From Spiribacter vilamensis (lineage in GTDB: Bacteria > Pseudomonadota > Gammaproteobacteria > Nitrococcales > Nitrococcaceae): 64,000 nt of DNA. The stretch lies in contig NZ_SHLI01000001.1 in NCBI RefSeq assembly GCF_004217415.1, positions 496,001 through 560,000 on the forward strand, given 5' to 3'. Every line of letters begins with the position of its first letter. The first letter of the stretch is position 1. Both the position numbers and the translations under genes were made by a program. The notes under the pieces are model-generated. The model saw only the letters and a list, made by a program, of their open reading frames with translations, was not told where the DNA came from and did not search any database. This document shows positions 29,784 through 38,767 of the stretch, piece by piece.

Positions 29784-30791
29784 TCAGTCCAGTTCTTCGC
29801 GGATCCGCGTCAGGTACTCGCCGAAGCGCTCCTCGTACTTGTCGTAGACGGGCGCAACCGCCTCTCGGAAGGCCGCCAGATCCGGATCCTCGGTCACTGT
29901 CATGCCGCGCGCCTTCAGCTCGGCGAGCTGCTCTGCCTCCATTTCGGCGTTGATCCGACGCTCGTACTCCGCGGCCTCCTGGGCGGCCTGCTCGACCACC
30001 GCCTGCACGGACGCAGGCAGTTCGCTCCAGACCGGCAGCCCCATGACAAAGATCGCCGGTGCATAGGTGTGCCGGCTCAGGGTCATGTGGGTCTGCGTCT
30101 CGTTGAGCTCGAACGAGTGGATGACGTTCACCGGGTTTTCCTGGCCGTCGATGGTGCCCTGCTGCATGGCGGTCAGTGCCTCGGTCCAAGCCATGGGCAC
30201 GGCGTTGGCACCGAGTTCGCGGAAGGTGTCGACGTAGACCGGGTTCTCCATCACCCGCAGCTTCATCCCCTCGAGGTCGGCGGGTTCACTGACCGGGCCG
30301 CGGCTGTTGGTGAGGTTGCGAAAGCCACGCTCGGCGTAGGCGAGCCCCTTGAGGTTGACGCGCTCGAGCTCCTCGAGCAGATCCTGGCCGATTGGACCAT
30401 CGAGCACGCGATAGGCGGCCTCCCGGGACGGGAACAGAAACGGTAGTTCGAAGACCGCGATTTCCTCAACGAAATTGGCGACCGGGCCGTTGGTAATGAC
30501 ACCCATGTCGACGGTGCCGATCTGCATCCCCTCGAGCAGAGTGCGCTCGTCGCCGAGCTGTGCGTTGGGGAAAAGCTCTACATCGACGACGCCGTCGGTC
30601 CGCGCCTCGACGAGTTCCTCGAACTTCTCGGCGGCGAGGTGGAACCCGTCCTGCTCGTTGACGACATGGGCGAGACGCAGCTCGATGGGCTCCATATCGT
30701 CGAATGATGTCCCGTCCTGCGCGCTAACGGGCAGCGGGGACAGGGCAATACCCAGCGCCAAAGCGGGTAACAGGCTGCGGTAATACGCCAT
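29784..30791 (-). CDS. dctP: TRAP transporter solute-binding protein (DctP)
   Basis: A 335-residue periplasmic protein with a signal peptide (MAYYRSLLPALALGIALSPLPVSA) and the DctP fold: IELRLAHVVNEQDGFHLAAEKFEELVEART, LFPNAQLGDERTLLEGMQIGTVDM, and LKGLAYAERGFRNLTNSRGPV, with the substrate-carboxylate Arg region ADLEGMKLRVMENPVYVDTFRELGANAVPMAW and the GQENPV motif. This points to a carboxylate or sugar acid, not further resolved. A good GAGGAGAG ribosome binding site precedes the ATG. First of dctPQM. Confidence 0.94.
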   Translation of the reverse strand: MAYYRSLLPALALGIALSPLPVSAQDGTSFDDMEPIELRLAHVVNEQDGFHLAAEKFEELVEARTDGVVDVELFPNAQLGDERTLLEGMQIGTVDMGVITNGPVANFVEEIAVFELPFLFPSREAAYRVLDGPIGQDLLEELERVNLKGLAYAERGFRNLTNSRGPVSEPADLEGMKLRVMENPVYVDTFRELGANAVPMAWTEALTAMQQGTIDGQENPVNVIHSFELNETQTHMTLSRHTYAPAIFVMGLPVWSELPASVQAVVEQAAQEAAEYERRINAEMEAEQLAELKARGMTVTEDPDLAAFREAVAPVYDKYEERFGEYLTRIREELD

Positions 30792-30869
30792 TCAATCTCT
30801 CCTCGTTGTTGTAAGACGCTCCAGTTTTCCGCTTCTCCCCGTTGCCGTCAATTGATTGCGCCCCCGGGC

Positions 30870-31340
30870 CTATGCGGCGGCGGTGTATTGATCCAGCTGG
30901 CGGATATCGTGGTCGCTCAAGTGCATCCAGAAGGTGGTGACTATTGCGTTGCGCCGATCCCGTGTCGAGTCCGCGATGGGTGGAATCGGCCATTGCAGTG
31001 ACTGGCCCGGTTCGATGCGCGCGCGCTCGAAGACAGCGCCGATCAGCTTCGGGGTGATAACAACGGCCTGGAATACGCTAACCCGCATGGGCCATTGGTA
31101 GTGGTCCGGTGCTTCCGTTCGCGCTGCAAGGGCAACCAGATCGGTATCGCCACCGTGCAGACGCCGCCAGCCGCGGAGTACTCGGGGTATCGTCAGCAAA
31201 CGCTCCCGTGAACCGTGCTGTGTCGTCTCCAGGGCCCGTAGCAGATCGTCCTTCTCCGGGTTGATCAGAAGGCGCTGGTCTCGCGTCAGCTCGGTGTACA
31301 GGCGGTCGGGGATCTCGGGGCGAATATAGTCACGGGCCAT
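30870..31340 (-). CDS. Unrecognised soluble protein, 156 aa
   Basis: I do not recognise this protein. It is 156 residues, soluble, without signal peptide or TM helix, and rich in Arg and Asp. It begins MARDYIRPEIPDRLYTELTRDQRLLINPEKDDLL and has TFWMHLSDHDIRQLDQYTAAA at the C-terminus. Codon use and composition look like the neighbours, and the ATG is preceded by GGAG, so it is likely a real gene. It lies upstream of dctP on the same strand (78 bp gap) and downstream of the adenine deaminase. Confidence 0.7.
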   Translation of the reverse strand: MARDYIRPEIPDRLYTELTRDQRLLINPEKDDLLRALETTQHGSRERLLTIPRVLRGWRRLHGGDTDLVALAARTEAPDHYQWPMRVSVFQAVVITPKLIGAVFERARIEPGQSLQWPIPPIADSTRDRRNAIVTTFWMHLSDHDIRQLDQYTAAA

Positions 31341-31403
31341 CGTCCAACTCCTTCAGGGCTTGATGGCCGGATTGTCTACGAGTGCTATGCGGGAGACTGA
31401 GAA

Positions 31404-33071
31404 CTACGCCCCATCCAGCAACGGCACGAACGCAAATCGCTCGCCATCGAACAGGCCGCGGTCACTGAGTTTGAGGGCCGGAATCACCAGCAGTGCCATG
31501 AACGACAGCGTCATGAAAGGAGCCGTCAGCGGCGTTCCCAGTCGCTGCGCGAGGGTAACCAGCGCCTCGTGCCGATGCGCCATGGTGTCGCCGTCCGCGT
31601 CGCTCATCAGCCCCGCAACCGGTAGCGGCAGCTGATCGGTCCCCGCCTTGCCGGCCGCAGCGATGCCACCCCGCATGTCGATGACGCGGTTCAGTGCCTC
31701 CGCTACCCATTGAGCGCTGCTGCCAACAGCGATGACGTTGTGCGAGTCGTGCGCGATGGAGCCGGCGATTGCACCATCGTTGAGCCCGAACCCGCGGATA
31801 AAGGCGACTGCGGGCGGGGTGACCCGGTAGCGGTTGACCACCGCGAGCATCAGCACATCGTTGCCCGGATCGGGAGTGGGCTGATCGCCCTCCCAACAGG
31901 GTTTGACCCGTCTTTCCGAAGTGTCGAGGGCCCCGTCGCGGCACTCGATCACCCGCAGACTTATCGACGGATCGCTCGGGTCTGCCCGCGGCAGCGCGGC
32001 CGTCAGCGCGTCGGCAGTGACTGGTGCGCTATTGAAGCGATTGATCAGCGCTGCGGGCTGATGTCGGGAGAGACTGTTCCCGTCCTCGGCAACGCGGTTG
32101 CCCGCCACCCAGGTCGTGAGGACATTCAGCCGGTCGGGATCATCGACGAGGACGGCATCCATTCGATCACCGACGCGCAGCTGACCGACCGGCAGCCGGT
32201 AGTGCCGCACCGGGTTGATACAGCCCGCGCGCAGTACATCGAAGCGATCGTGACCGGCGGCGATTGCCCGGGCACAGAGTCGGTTGATGTGGCCGGCAAC
32301 AAGGTCATCCGGGTGCAGATCGTCGGTGCAGAACATGATCTGCTGCGGGTATGAATCAATCAGCGGGTGCAGTGCCGCGAAGTTTTTCGCCGCCGACCCC
32401 TCGCGGATGACCAGGTGCATGCCCGCGGCGAGCTTTGCCTCGGCCTCTTCGCGGGTCGCACACTCGTGATCGTTATCGATGCCGGCGTCGGCATAGCGCC
32501 GTGCCGCGTCGCCGGTCAGCCCCGGTGCATGACCGTCCACCCGGCGGCCGCGTTGCTTTGCGATGTCGATCTTTGCCATTAAGCCGGGTTCGCGCTCGAG
32601 CACACCGGGAAAGTCCATCACCTCGGCGAGGTGTTCCGCATGGCCCTCGCTCAGAAGCTTCTCGATATGACTGGCGCGCAGCTCGGCCCCGGACGTCTCG
32701 TGCGCAGTGGCGGGGACGCAGGCCGGTGCCCCGAAATGGATCGGGATCGGACTGCGCTGTGCATCCGATGCCATGTAATGGACCCCGTCCGTCCCGAGGA
32801 TATTGGCGATCTCGTGGGGATCGCTGACGGCGGCCACCGTGCCGTGCCGGCAGGCAATCCGGCCGAACTCGGCGGGAGTGAGCATGGTGCTCTCGACATG
32901 CACATGGGCATCGATAAAGCCCGGTAGCAGGTAATCCAGTGACGGATCGGGCGGCCCGAGCGTGGTGATGGCGACGATGTGCCGGGCGCTCCAGGCAACC
33001 GCGGCGGCGTAGATCCGCCGGTCGTGGAGGTCGATCAGATTGGCGCGGATTGTGCGAGTGTCGTTGTCCAT
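31404..33071 (-). CDS. ade: Adenine deaminase
   Basis: Converts adenine to hypoxanthine in purine salvage. The 555-residue amidohydrolase (E. coli 588) has the metal-binding GFIDAHVHVEST with His56 and His58, then AVSDPHEIANILG, VDGHAPGLTG, MFCTDDLHPDDLVAGHINRLCARAI, and INPVRHYRLP; the C-terminal domain has the typical DSHNVIAVGSS. This is the bacterial Ade family, not the ADD type. The start MDNDTRTIRANLIDL was chosen for family fit; there is no ribosome binding site, but a TATAAT sits 7 bp upstream, so the transcript may be leaderless. Confidence 0.93.
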   Translation of the reverse strand: MDNDTRTIRANLIDLHDRRIYAAAVAWSARHIVAITTLGPPDPSLDYLLPGFIDAHVHVESTMLTPAEFGRIACRHGTVAAVSDPHEIANILGTDGVHYMASDAQRSPIPIHFGAPACVPATAHETSGAELRASHIEKLLSEGHAEHLAEVMDFPGVLEREPGLMAKIDIAKQRGRRVDGHAPGLTGDAARRYADAGIDNDHECATREEAEAKLAAGMHLVIREGSAAKNFAALHPLIDSYPQQIMFCTDDLHPDDLVAGHINRLCARAIAAGHDRFDVLRAGCINPVRHYRLPVGQLRVGDRMDAVLVDDPDRLNVLTTWVAGNRVAEDGNSLSRHQPAALINRFNSAPVTADALTAALPRADPSDPSISLRVIECRDGALDTSERRVKPCWEGDQPTPDPGNDVLMLAVVNRYRVTPPAVAFIRGFGLNDGAIAGSIAHDSHNVIAVGSSAQWVAEALNRVIDMRGGIAAAGKAGTDQLPLPVAGLMSDADGDTMAHRHEALVTLAQRLGTPLTAPFMTLSFMALLVIPALKLSDRGLFDGERFAFVPLLDGA

Positions 33072-33077
33072 GCCGCG

Positions 33078-33083
33078 ATTATA
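33078..33083 (-). promoter_or_regulatory. Perfect TATAAT immediately upstream of ade
   Basis: On the minus strand TATAAT ends 7 bases before the ade ATG, which would place the transcription start at or next to the A of the start codon. No good -35 was found at 17-18 bases. This would yield a leaderless mRNA, in line with the missing ribosome binding site. Confidence 0.4.
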
Positions 33084-33183
33084 GGCTGCGGCGGAAATGC
33101 GCAGATACCCCGCCGACGATTGCGGATCACGGACAGGTGTTGTTAAGTGTGCACTGCAACATCGCATGCAAAGGGAGCAACCC

Positions 33184-33972
33184 ATGACCGATCAAGCAAC
33201 TGGCGGCGCCTTCTCGCTCAACGGGCGGGTAGGGGTCGTCACCGGCCTGGCCAACGAAAACAGCATTGCCTACGGCTGTGCGCGGGCACTGGCCGCCCAG
33301 GGGGCGGAGTGCATCGTGACCTATGCCAGTGAGAAGGCCGAACGCTTCGTCATGCCGCTGGCCGAGTCCATGGGTAACCCCGAGTACCAGCTCGTCGACG
33401 TGCAGGACGCCGAATCGCTGGAAGCGCTCTTCAACCGGGCCCGGGAGCGCTGGGGCCGACTCGATTTCGTGATCCATTCCATTGCCTTCGCCCCGCTCGC
33501 GGAGCTGCAGGGGCGCCTGACGGATACGACCAGTGACGGCTTCTCGCTGGCGATGGACGTCTCCTGCCATTCATTCGTGCGCATGGCGCGGCTTGCCGAG
33601 CCGTTAATGGCGGAGGGCGGCAGTCTGATCTGCATGACCTACCACGGGGCGGACCAGGCGGTGGAGAACTACAATCTGATGGGGCCGGTGAAAGCGGCGC
33701 TCGAGTCGTCCACCCGTTATCTTGCCACCGAGCTCGGGCCACAGGGCATTCGGGTCAACGCCATTTCCCCCGGGCCGATCCGCACCCGGGCGGCCTCGGG
33801 GCTCAAGGATTTCGAGGCACTGGCAACGGATGGCGAGACCCACTCGCCGCTGCGCCGGCTCGTCTCCGTGGAGGACATCGGCAATACCGCCGCCTACCTG
33901 ATTTCCGATGCCGGTTCATCGGTGACCGGCGGGATCCACTATGTGGACGGGGGGCATCATGTCCGGTTCTGA
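33184..33972 (+). CDS. fabI: Enoyl-[acyl-carrier-protein] reductase (FabI)
   Basis: NADH-dependent reductase of the last step in fatty-acid elongation. The 262-residue SDR-fold protein has the FabI nucleotide site VVTGLANENSIAYGCARALAAQGAE, HSIAFAP, and the catalytic YxxxxxxK as TYHGADQAVENYNLMGPVKAALES. DAGSSVTGGIHYVDGGHH closes the fold. The ATG follows AAAGGGAGCAACCC, a strong ribosome binding site. It overlaps the MaoC-phosphotransacylase gene by 14 bases, so the two are translated as a unit. Confidence 0.93.
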   Translation: MTDQATGGAFSLNGRVGVVTGLANENSIAYGCARALAAQGAECIVTYASEKAERFVMPLAESMGNPEYQLVDVQDAESLEALFNRARERWGRLDFVIHSIAFAPLAELQGRLTDTTSDGFSLAMDVSCHSFVRMARLAEPLMAEGGSLICMTYHGADQAVENYNLMGPVKAALESSTRYLATELGPQGIRVNAISPGPIRTRAASGLKDFEALATDGETHSPLRRLVSVEDIGNTAAYLISDAGSSVTGGIHYVDGGHHVRF

Positions 33973-35383
33973 CCTGATCGAGAATCGCACCTTCGACGAG
34001 ATCGAGATCGGCGACTCGGCGATGCTCGAAAAGCGCCTCACGATGGAGGACATCAAGCTCTTCGCGGTGATGTCCGGCGACGTCAATCCCGCCCACGTGG
34101 ATGAAGAGTTCGCGCGCAGCAGCCGCTTCCACGAGCTGATCGCCCACGGCATGTGGGGCGGGGCGCTGATTTCGACGGTGCTGGGAACACAGCTCCCCGG
34201 ACCGGGCACGATCTATCTCGGCCAGACGCTGCGGTTTCGTGGTCCGGTGACTCTGGGCGATCAGATCCGTGTAAAAGTCACGGCCACGGAAAAGGATGAG
34301 CAGAAAGGCCGGATAACCTTCGCCTGTGAAGGCCGCAACCAGGAGGACGCCCTGGTGCTCGACGGCGAGGCCAAAGTGCTTGCGCCCACCGATAAAATCA
34401 GTCGCCCGCGTGCGGTCATGCCGACCATCCGGCTCGCGGAGGAGGGCCATCTCTCGGAGATGCTCGCCGACGCCGATGCGCAGGAGCCAACCACGGCGGC
34501 GGTGGTCCACCCGGTCGATATCGAGAGCATGCAGGCACTTGATATTGCCGTGCAGCGACGCTTGATTCGTCCGGTCCTGGTGGGGCCGCTGGCGCGCATG
34601 CAGGCGGCGGCGGATGATGCGGGCGTCGATATCAGTGGCTTCGAGCAGGTCGCCACGCAACACAGTCACGGTGCGGCGAAAGCCGCAGTCGACATGGTGT
34701 CTTCCGGCGATGTCGCCATGCTGATCAAGGGGGGGCTTGCCACCGATGAGTTGCTCGGCAAGCTCATCGACCCGCGCAATGGTCTGCGCACCGAGCGCGA
34801 GCCGAGCCAGGTCATGGCCTTCGACGTGCCGACCTATCCACGGCCGCTGCTGATTTCCGATCCGCTCGTTAATATCCACCCGACGCTATTCGAGAAACGC
34901 GATATCGTCAGTAACATGGCGCTGCTGGCCCATGCGCTGGGGATCCATGAACCGCGCATCGCCATGCTCTCTTCGTCGGAGGCCATCGATCCGAAACTGA
35001 GTTCGACGCTGGATGCGGCGGCCATCTGCAAGATGGCGGATCGTGGCCAGGTCAAAGGCGCCGTTATCGATGGTCCGATGGCCTTCGATGCCGCGATCTC
35101 GGCCGCCACGGCCCGCTCGCGGGGGCTGGAGTCGCCGGTGGCGGGACGTGCCGACGGGCTGATCGCCCCGGACCTGGAGGCGGCCAGTATGCTCGTCAAG
35201 CAGTTGAGCCATCTCGCCGACGCCCGGGGAGCAGGTCTGCTGATGGGCCTGCGGGTACCGGTGGTCATGAGTACTCGGGATGACAATGTCGCTAGCCGGC
35301 TGACCGGAATCGCCCTGGCGCGATGCTACCTGGCACACCTCGAGCATGCAGGCCGCGACGCGATCATGTCGGCTGCCGGGTGA
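33959..35383 (+). CDS. Bifunctional MaoC-like enoyl-CoA hydratase / phosphate acyltransferase
   Basis: A 474-residue fusion. Residues about 10-150 form a MaoC (R)-hydratase hotdog domain with the catalytic pair in SGDVNPAHVDEEFARSSRFHELIAHGMWGGALIS. Residues about 165-474 form a phosphate acetyl/butyryltransferase domain: VGPLARMQ, MLIKGGLATDELL, LLISDPLVNIHPTLFEKRDIVSNMALLAHALGI, VKGAVIDGPMAFDAAIS. The fusion is known as a family but its in vivo reaction is unclear; hydration of enoyl-CoA and acyl-phosphate formation are the expected activities. Start at the ATG overlapping the fabI end. Confidence 0.93.
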   Translation: MSGSDLIENRTFDEIEIGDSAMLEKRLTMEDIKLFAVMSGDVNPAHVDEEFARSSRFHELIAHGMWGGALISTVLGTQLPGPGTIYLGQTLRFRGPVTLGDQIRVKVTATEKDEQKGRITFACEGRNQEDALVLDGEAKVLAPTDKISRPRAVMPTIRLAEEGHLSEMLADADAQEPTTAAVVHPVDIESMQALDIAVQRRLIRPVLVGPLARMQAAADDAGVDISGFEQVATQHSHGAAKAAVDMVSSGDVAMLIKGGLATDELLGKLIDPRNGLRTEREPSQVMAFDVPTYPRPLLISDPLVNIHPTLFEKRDIVSNMALLAHALGIHEPRIAMLSSSEAIDPKLSSTLDAAAICKMADRGQVKGAVIDGPMAFDAAISAATARSRGLESPVAGRADGLIAPDLEAASMLVKQLSHLADARGAGLLMGLRVPVVMSTRDDNVASRLTGIALARCYLAHLEHAGRDAIMSAAG

Positions 35384-35387
35384 TCGC

Positions 35388-35744
35388 TCAGCCGGGTGTC
35401 TTCGGCACATTCTGCGAGTCGACGAAGACCCGCGTCGGCTCCCAGGTCCGTGCCTCTTCGGGATTGACCTGCGCATAGGCGGCGATGATCACCCGGTCGC
35501 CGCGACCTGCCATGTGCGCGGCGGCGCCGTTGATCGTGATCTCGCCGCGGTCCGGCATGCCCTTGATGATATAGGTCTCGAACCGATTGCCGTTGGTGAT
35601 GTTGTAGACGTGTACATGCTGGTGCGGTAACAGCCCCGAAGCGTCGAGCAGCGTCGGATCGATGGTGATGCTGCCCTCGTACTCGAGATTGGCATCGGTG
35701 ACCGTCGCCGCGTGAATCTTGGCTTGCAGTACCGAAATCATCAT
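35388..35744 (-). CDS. panD: Aspartate 1-decarboxylase (PanD)
   Basis: Makes beta-alanine for pantothenate and CoA. The 118-residue proenzyme starts MMISVLQAKIHAATVTDANL and has the self-cleavage site YEGSITID, where Gly-Ser cleavage gives the pyruvoyl group; YNITNGNRFETYII and GEITINGAAAHMAGRGDRVII are typical. Two adjacent ATGs are possible starts. No panB or panC is nearby. It converges with the MaoC-fusion gene, 4 bp between stops. Confidence 0.94.
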   Translation of the reverse strand: MMISVLQAKIHAATVTDANLEYEGSITIDPTLLDASGLLPHQHVHVYNITNGNRFETYIIKGMPDRGEITINGAAAHMAGRGDRVIIAAYAQVNPEEARTWEPTRVFVDSQNVPKTPG

Positions 35745-35835
35745 GAGTCTATTCACCGCGTCTTCGTTTATTCCATTCCCAATGGTAATGCACGCACCCG
35801 TAGCTGACGAGAACATCCGCCTTCATAATAACGGA

Positions 35836-35871
35836 ATGAGTAACGACGCCATGAGGACAGTCCGGCAGTGA
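35836..35871 (+). other. Possible 11-codon leader ORF overlapping the ABC exporter start
   Basis: A short frame MSNDAMRTVRQ ends with a TGA that overlaps the GTG start of the ABC exporter (GTGA). The GTG has no good ribosome binding site of its own, while ACGGA precedes the leader ATG, so translational coupling is possible. Weak evidence. Confidence 0.3.
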
Positions 35872-37610
35872 GACGCTTCGGTGGTCTGGTACGGCTTGCC
35901 GGGTATCTGCGTCCGTACTGGCGGCAGGCGCTCATTGCCGGTATCGCGCTGATCGTCGCCGCCGGCAGTGTCCTGGGTATCGGCCAGGGATTGCGGCTGG
36001 TCATTGATCAGGGCCTCGCGAGTGGCACCGGTGCCACGCTCGACCGCGCATTACTGGTGACCGCCGGGGTCGTCCTGGTGCTGTCGGTGGCCGCGGCGCT
36101 GCGGTTCTACTGGGTCATGTGGATCGGTGAGCGCGTAGCCGCCGATCTGCGCCGCGACGTGTTCGAGCGCCTGCTCGAGCTCGATCCAGGGTTCTACCTG
36201 CGCAACGGCGTGGGGGAGATCCAGTCGCGGATGACCACGGATACGGCGCTGTTGCAGAGCGTGCTGGGCTCGACCTTCTCGATGGCCCTGCGCAATGCAC
36301 TGCTACTCGCCGGCACGCTGATCATGCTCGTGGTGACGCAACCCGCCCTGAGCGCGCTGGTCATTGCCGGGATCCCCATCGTGCTGGCACCCATGTTGAT
36401 CGTTGGCCGTCGTGTGCGGCGGCTCTCGCGGCTCAGCCAGGATCGTATTGCCGATGTCGGCAGTTATGCCGGCGAGACGCTCGGGGGGATCGAGACGGTT
36501 CAGGCCTTTGTCCACGAGCCCGTGGACCGGCGGGTTTTCGGCGATCGGGTGGAGGAGGCGTTCGCGATCGCCGTCCGCCGGATCCGTCAGCGCGCCGGGT
36601 TGAACGCCGTGGCGCTGCTGCTGGCCTTCAGCGGTGTGGCGTTCGTGCTCTGGCGAGGGGGGAGCGCCGTCATCGCCGGAGCAATGAGCGCGGGTGAGCT
36701 CTCGGCGTTCCTCTTCTACGCCGTACTGGCGGCCGGCGCCGTCGGTGTACTCTCGGAAGTGGCCGGCGAGCTGTTCCGCGCCTCGGGGGCGGCGGAGCGG
36801 CTGTTCGAGCTGCTGGATGCCGAGCCCGCCATCCAGTCCCCGAACCACCCCATTACCCTGCCGGTGCCCGCCCGCGGCGAGGTCGTACTCGAGGCGGTGG
36901 CGTTTCGCTATCCAACCCGCCCGGAGCCGCCGGCACTGACCGGCGTGGATCTGGTGGTCCATGCCGGTGAGACACTGGCACTGGTGGGTCCGTCCGGTGC
37001 CGGCAAGAGCACCCTGATCAGCCTGTTATTGCGCTTCCACGATCCGTCTTCGGGCCGTATCACACTGGATGGCGTGGATCTGCGTGATGCCGACCCGGCG
37101 GCCGTTCGCCAGCGCATGGCCCTGGTGGCGCAGGAGCCGGTGCTGTTCACCGGTACCGTCGCGGACAATATCCGCTTCGGCAATCCGTCCGCGGAACGCG
37201 ACCGGATCGTCGATGCGGCGAAGGCCGCGAACTGCCAGGGCTTTGTCGATGCATTGCCGGCTGGGCTTGATACCGATATCGGCCCCGGGGGCGTGCAACT
37301 CTCCGGTGGTCAACGGCAGCGGATCGCGATTGCAAGGGCCATTCTGCGCGATCCGGCCTTATTGCTACTCGATGAGGCGACCAGCAGCCTGGATGCCGAG
37401 AGCGAGCAGCAGGTGCAAACCGCTTTAACCCGGCTGATGACGCACCGGACCAGCGTCGTGATTGCTCACCGGCTCGCGACGGTGCGCAACGCCGACCGGA
37501 TCGCGGTGCTCGAGACGGGCACGGTGCGGGCCATCGGGACGCATGACCAGCTCATGGCAACCGACGACCTCTATGCCCATCTCGCGGCATTGCAGTTCCA
37601 GGCCGGCTAG
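35868..37610 (+). CDS. ABC exporter with fused membrane and ATPase domains (MsbA-like)
   Basis: A 580-residue half-transporter that should act as a dimer. The ABC transmembrane domain (about 1-310, six TM helices) begins RLAGYLRPYWRQALIAGIALIVAAG; the ATPase has Walker A GPSGAGKST, Q-loop VAQEPVLFTGTVADNIRFG, signature LSGGQRQRIAIARAILRDP, Walker B LLLLDEATSSLDAESE and H-loop IAHRLATV. Related proteins export lipids, peptides or drugs; the substrate is unknown. It starts with GTG, and the 3' end overlaps the convergent crtY stop by 4 bases. Confidence 0.9.
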   Translation: MRRFGGLVRLAGYLRPYWRQALIAGIALIVAAGSVLGIGQGLRLVIDQGLASGTGATLDRALLVTAGVVLVLSVAAALRFYWVMWIGERVAADLRRDVFERLLELDPGFYLRNGVGEIQSRMTTDTALLQSVLGSTFSMALRNALLLAGTLIMLVVTQPALSALVIAGIPIVLAPMLIVGRRVRRLSRLSQDRIADVGSYAGETLGGIETVQAFVHEPVDRRVFGDRVEEAFAIAVRRIRQRAGLNAVALLLAFSGVAFVLWRGGSAVIAGAMSAGELSAFLFYAVLAAGAVGVLSEVAGELFRASGAAERLFELLDAEPAIQSPNHPITLPVPARGEVVLEAVAFRYPTRPEPPALTGVDLVVHAGETLALVGPSGAGKSTLISLLLRFHDPSSGRITLDGVDLRDADPAAVRQRMALVAQEPVLFTGTVADNIRFGNPSAERDRIVDAAKAANCQGFVDALPAGLDTDIGPGGVQLSGGQRQRIAIARAILRDPALLLLDEATSSLDAESEQQVQTALTRLMTHRTSVVIAHRLATVRNADRIAVLETGTVRAIGTHDQLMATDDLYAHLAALQFQAG

Positions 37611-38767
37611 CCCGTCGGCGAATCGATCCGCACCCCGCGGTTGCGCCGGCAGGAGTGCCGCATGGCGGCCTTCAGCATGGGGGTCGGGGGGAGTGCACGC
37701 AGGATGTGGCCGATGTCCGCCAGCTGTGGCCGGCTCATGAGAAACCGTGCCATCGACTCCGGGGGCGTCCGGTCAAACAGGCGTACGAACGGCTCACCCG
37801 CTGCCCCGACAGGTCTATGCCGCCAGAGTGATTCAAGGAAGACCCCGTCCAGCCAGTCCATAAGCGAGCGCCGCGACGGGGCGCGGGGGGCCTGCCCGGC
37901 AACCAGTGCCTCCGCGCAGACATCCGCCCAGCGCTGTATATCGTGAAAGGTATACCCGGTGGCCGGGCGCATACTACCGCCTGCCGTACCGACCCGCATC
38001 CATCCTTCCTGGTCGTAGGAGGGAATCGGTGCCATGGGCAGGTGGCTCGATTCCTCCCGTACCACCGTATGCGCCGCCAGCCCGCGGTCGGCGAGGATGC
38101 GATCCAGTTGCCCCCCCAGTTCCGACAGGGAAGGGCGCTGGGGCGCGAATCGTGTCAGTTCGATCAATCGATGGCCGGGACCGATGGGCAGTTCATAAAC
38201 AAACGTCAGTAAGGGGGTGGTGTCGTCGACGAAGTCCATCAGCCGTACTGGCGATTCACCGGCAAGCCCGGGCCCGGTCAGCTCGCGGCCGACAAAGCTC
38301 TGCCATACCCACGGCCGATCCAGCGCCAGTGCCGGCGGGCGGGAATCCATAACGCGCGTGGCGGTAAGCGTTTCGCCGCTATCCAGTGTCAGTGACCAGG
38401 CCGAATCGTGGCGTTCAGCTGCCTGCAGAGCCGATCCCGCGAACAGCGACCAGTCCTGCCGGGTCCCGATCACGTCCAGCGCCTGCGCCTGGACTGCCGA
38501 CGCACGAAGCATTTCATAGGGGGTCTGGTCGCTGCCGCGGATGATCTCGCGGCCGCCGTGGCTGACGGCCCAGCGGGTCCAAATCTGCGTTGCCTGATCG
38601 ACAAAGGGGTGATCGACCAGTCGCCAGCCACACCACGTCCGATCGTCACTTGGCAACTGTCGTGGTTCGATGATCGCGATCCGTCCCGGATAGCGGGCCG
38701 CGAGTCGGACCGCCAGGCTCATCGTTGCGGCGCCGAATCCGATCAGCGCGAGATCGAAGTGTTTCAT
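37607..38767 (-). CDS. crtY: Lycopene beta-cyclase (CrtY)
   Basis: Cyclises lycopene to beta-carotene. The 386-residue flavoprotein starts with a dinucleotide fold (DLALIGFGAATMSLAVRLA) and has the CrtY segments PSDDRTWCGW, DSRPPALALDRPWVWQSFVGREL, LMDFVDDTTPLLTFVYELPIG, SHLPMAPIPS, and RVGTAGGSMRPATGYTFHDIQRWAD. The overlap with crtB is 4 bases. It closes the rhodopsin-crtE-crtI-crtB-crtY gene run. No ketolase or hydroxylase follows, so the expected end product is beta-carotene. Confidence 0.93.
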   Translation of the reverse strand: MKHFDLALIGFGAATMSLAVRLAARYPGRIAIIEPRQLPSDDRTWCGWRLVDHPFVDQATQIWTRWAVSHGGREIIRGSDQTPYEMLRASAVQAQALDVIGTRQDWSLFAGSALQAAERHDSAWSLTLDSGETLTATRVMDSRPPALALDRPWVWQSFVGRELTGPGLAGESPVRLMDFVDDTTPLLTFVYELPIGPGHRLIELTRFAPQRPSLSELGGQLDRILADRGLAAHTVVREESSHLPMAPIPSYDQEGWMRVGTAGGSMRPATGYTFHDIQRWADVCAEALVAGQAPRAPSRRSLMDWLDGVFLESLWRHRPVGAAGEPFVRLFDRTPPESMARFLMSRPQLADIGHILRALPPTPMLKAAMRHSCRRNRGVRIDSPTG

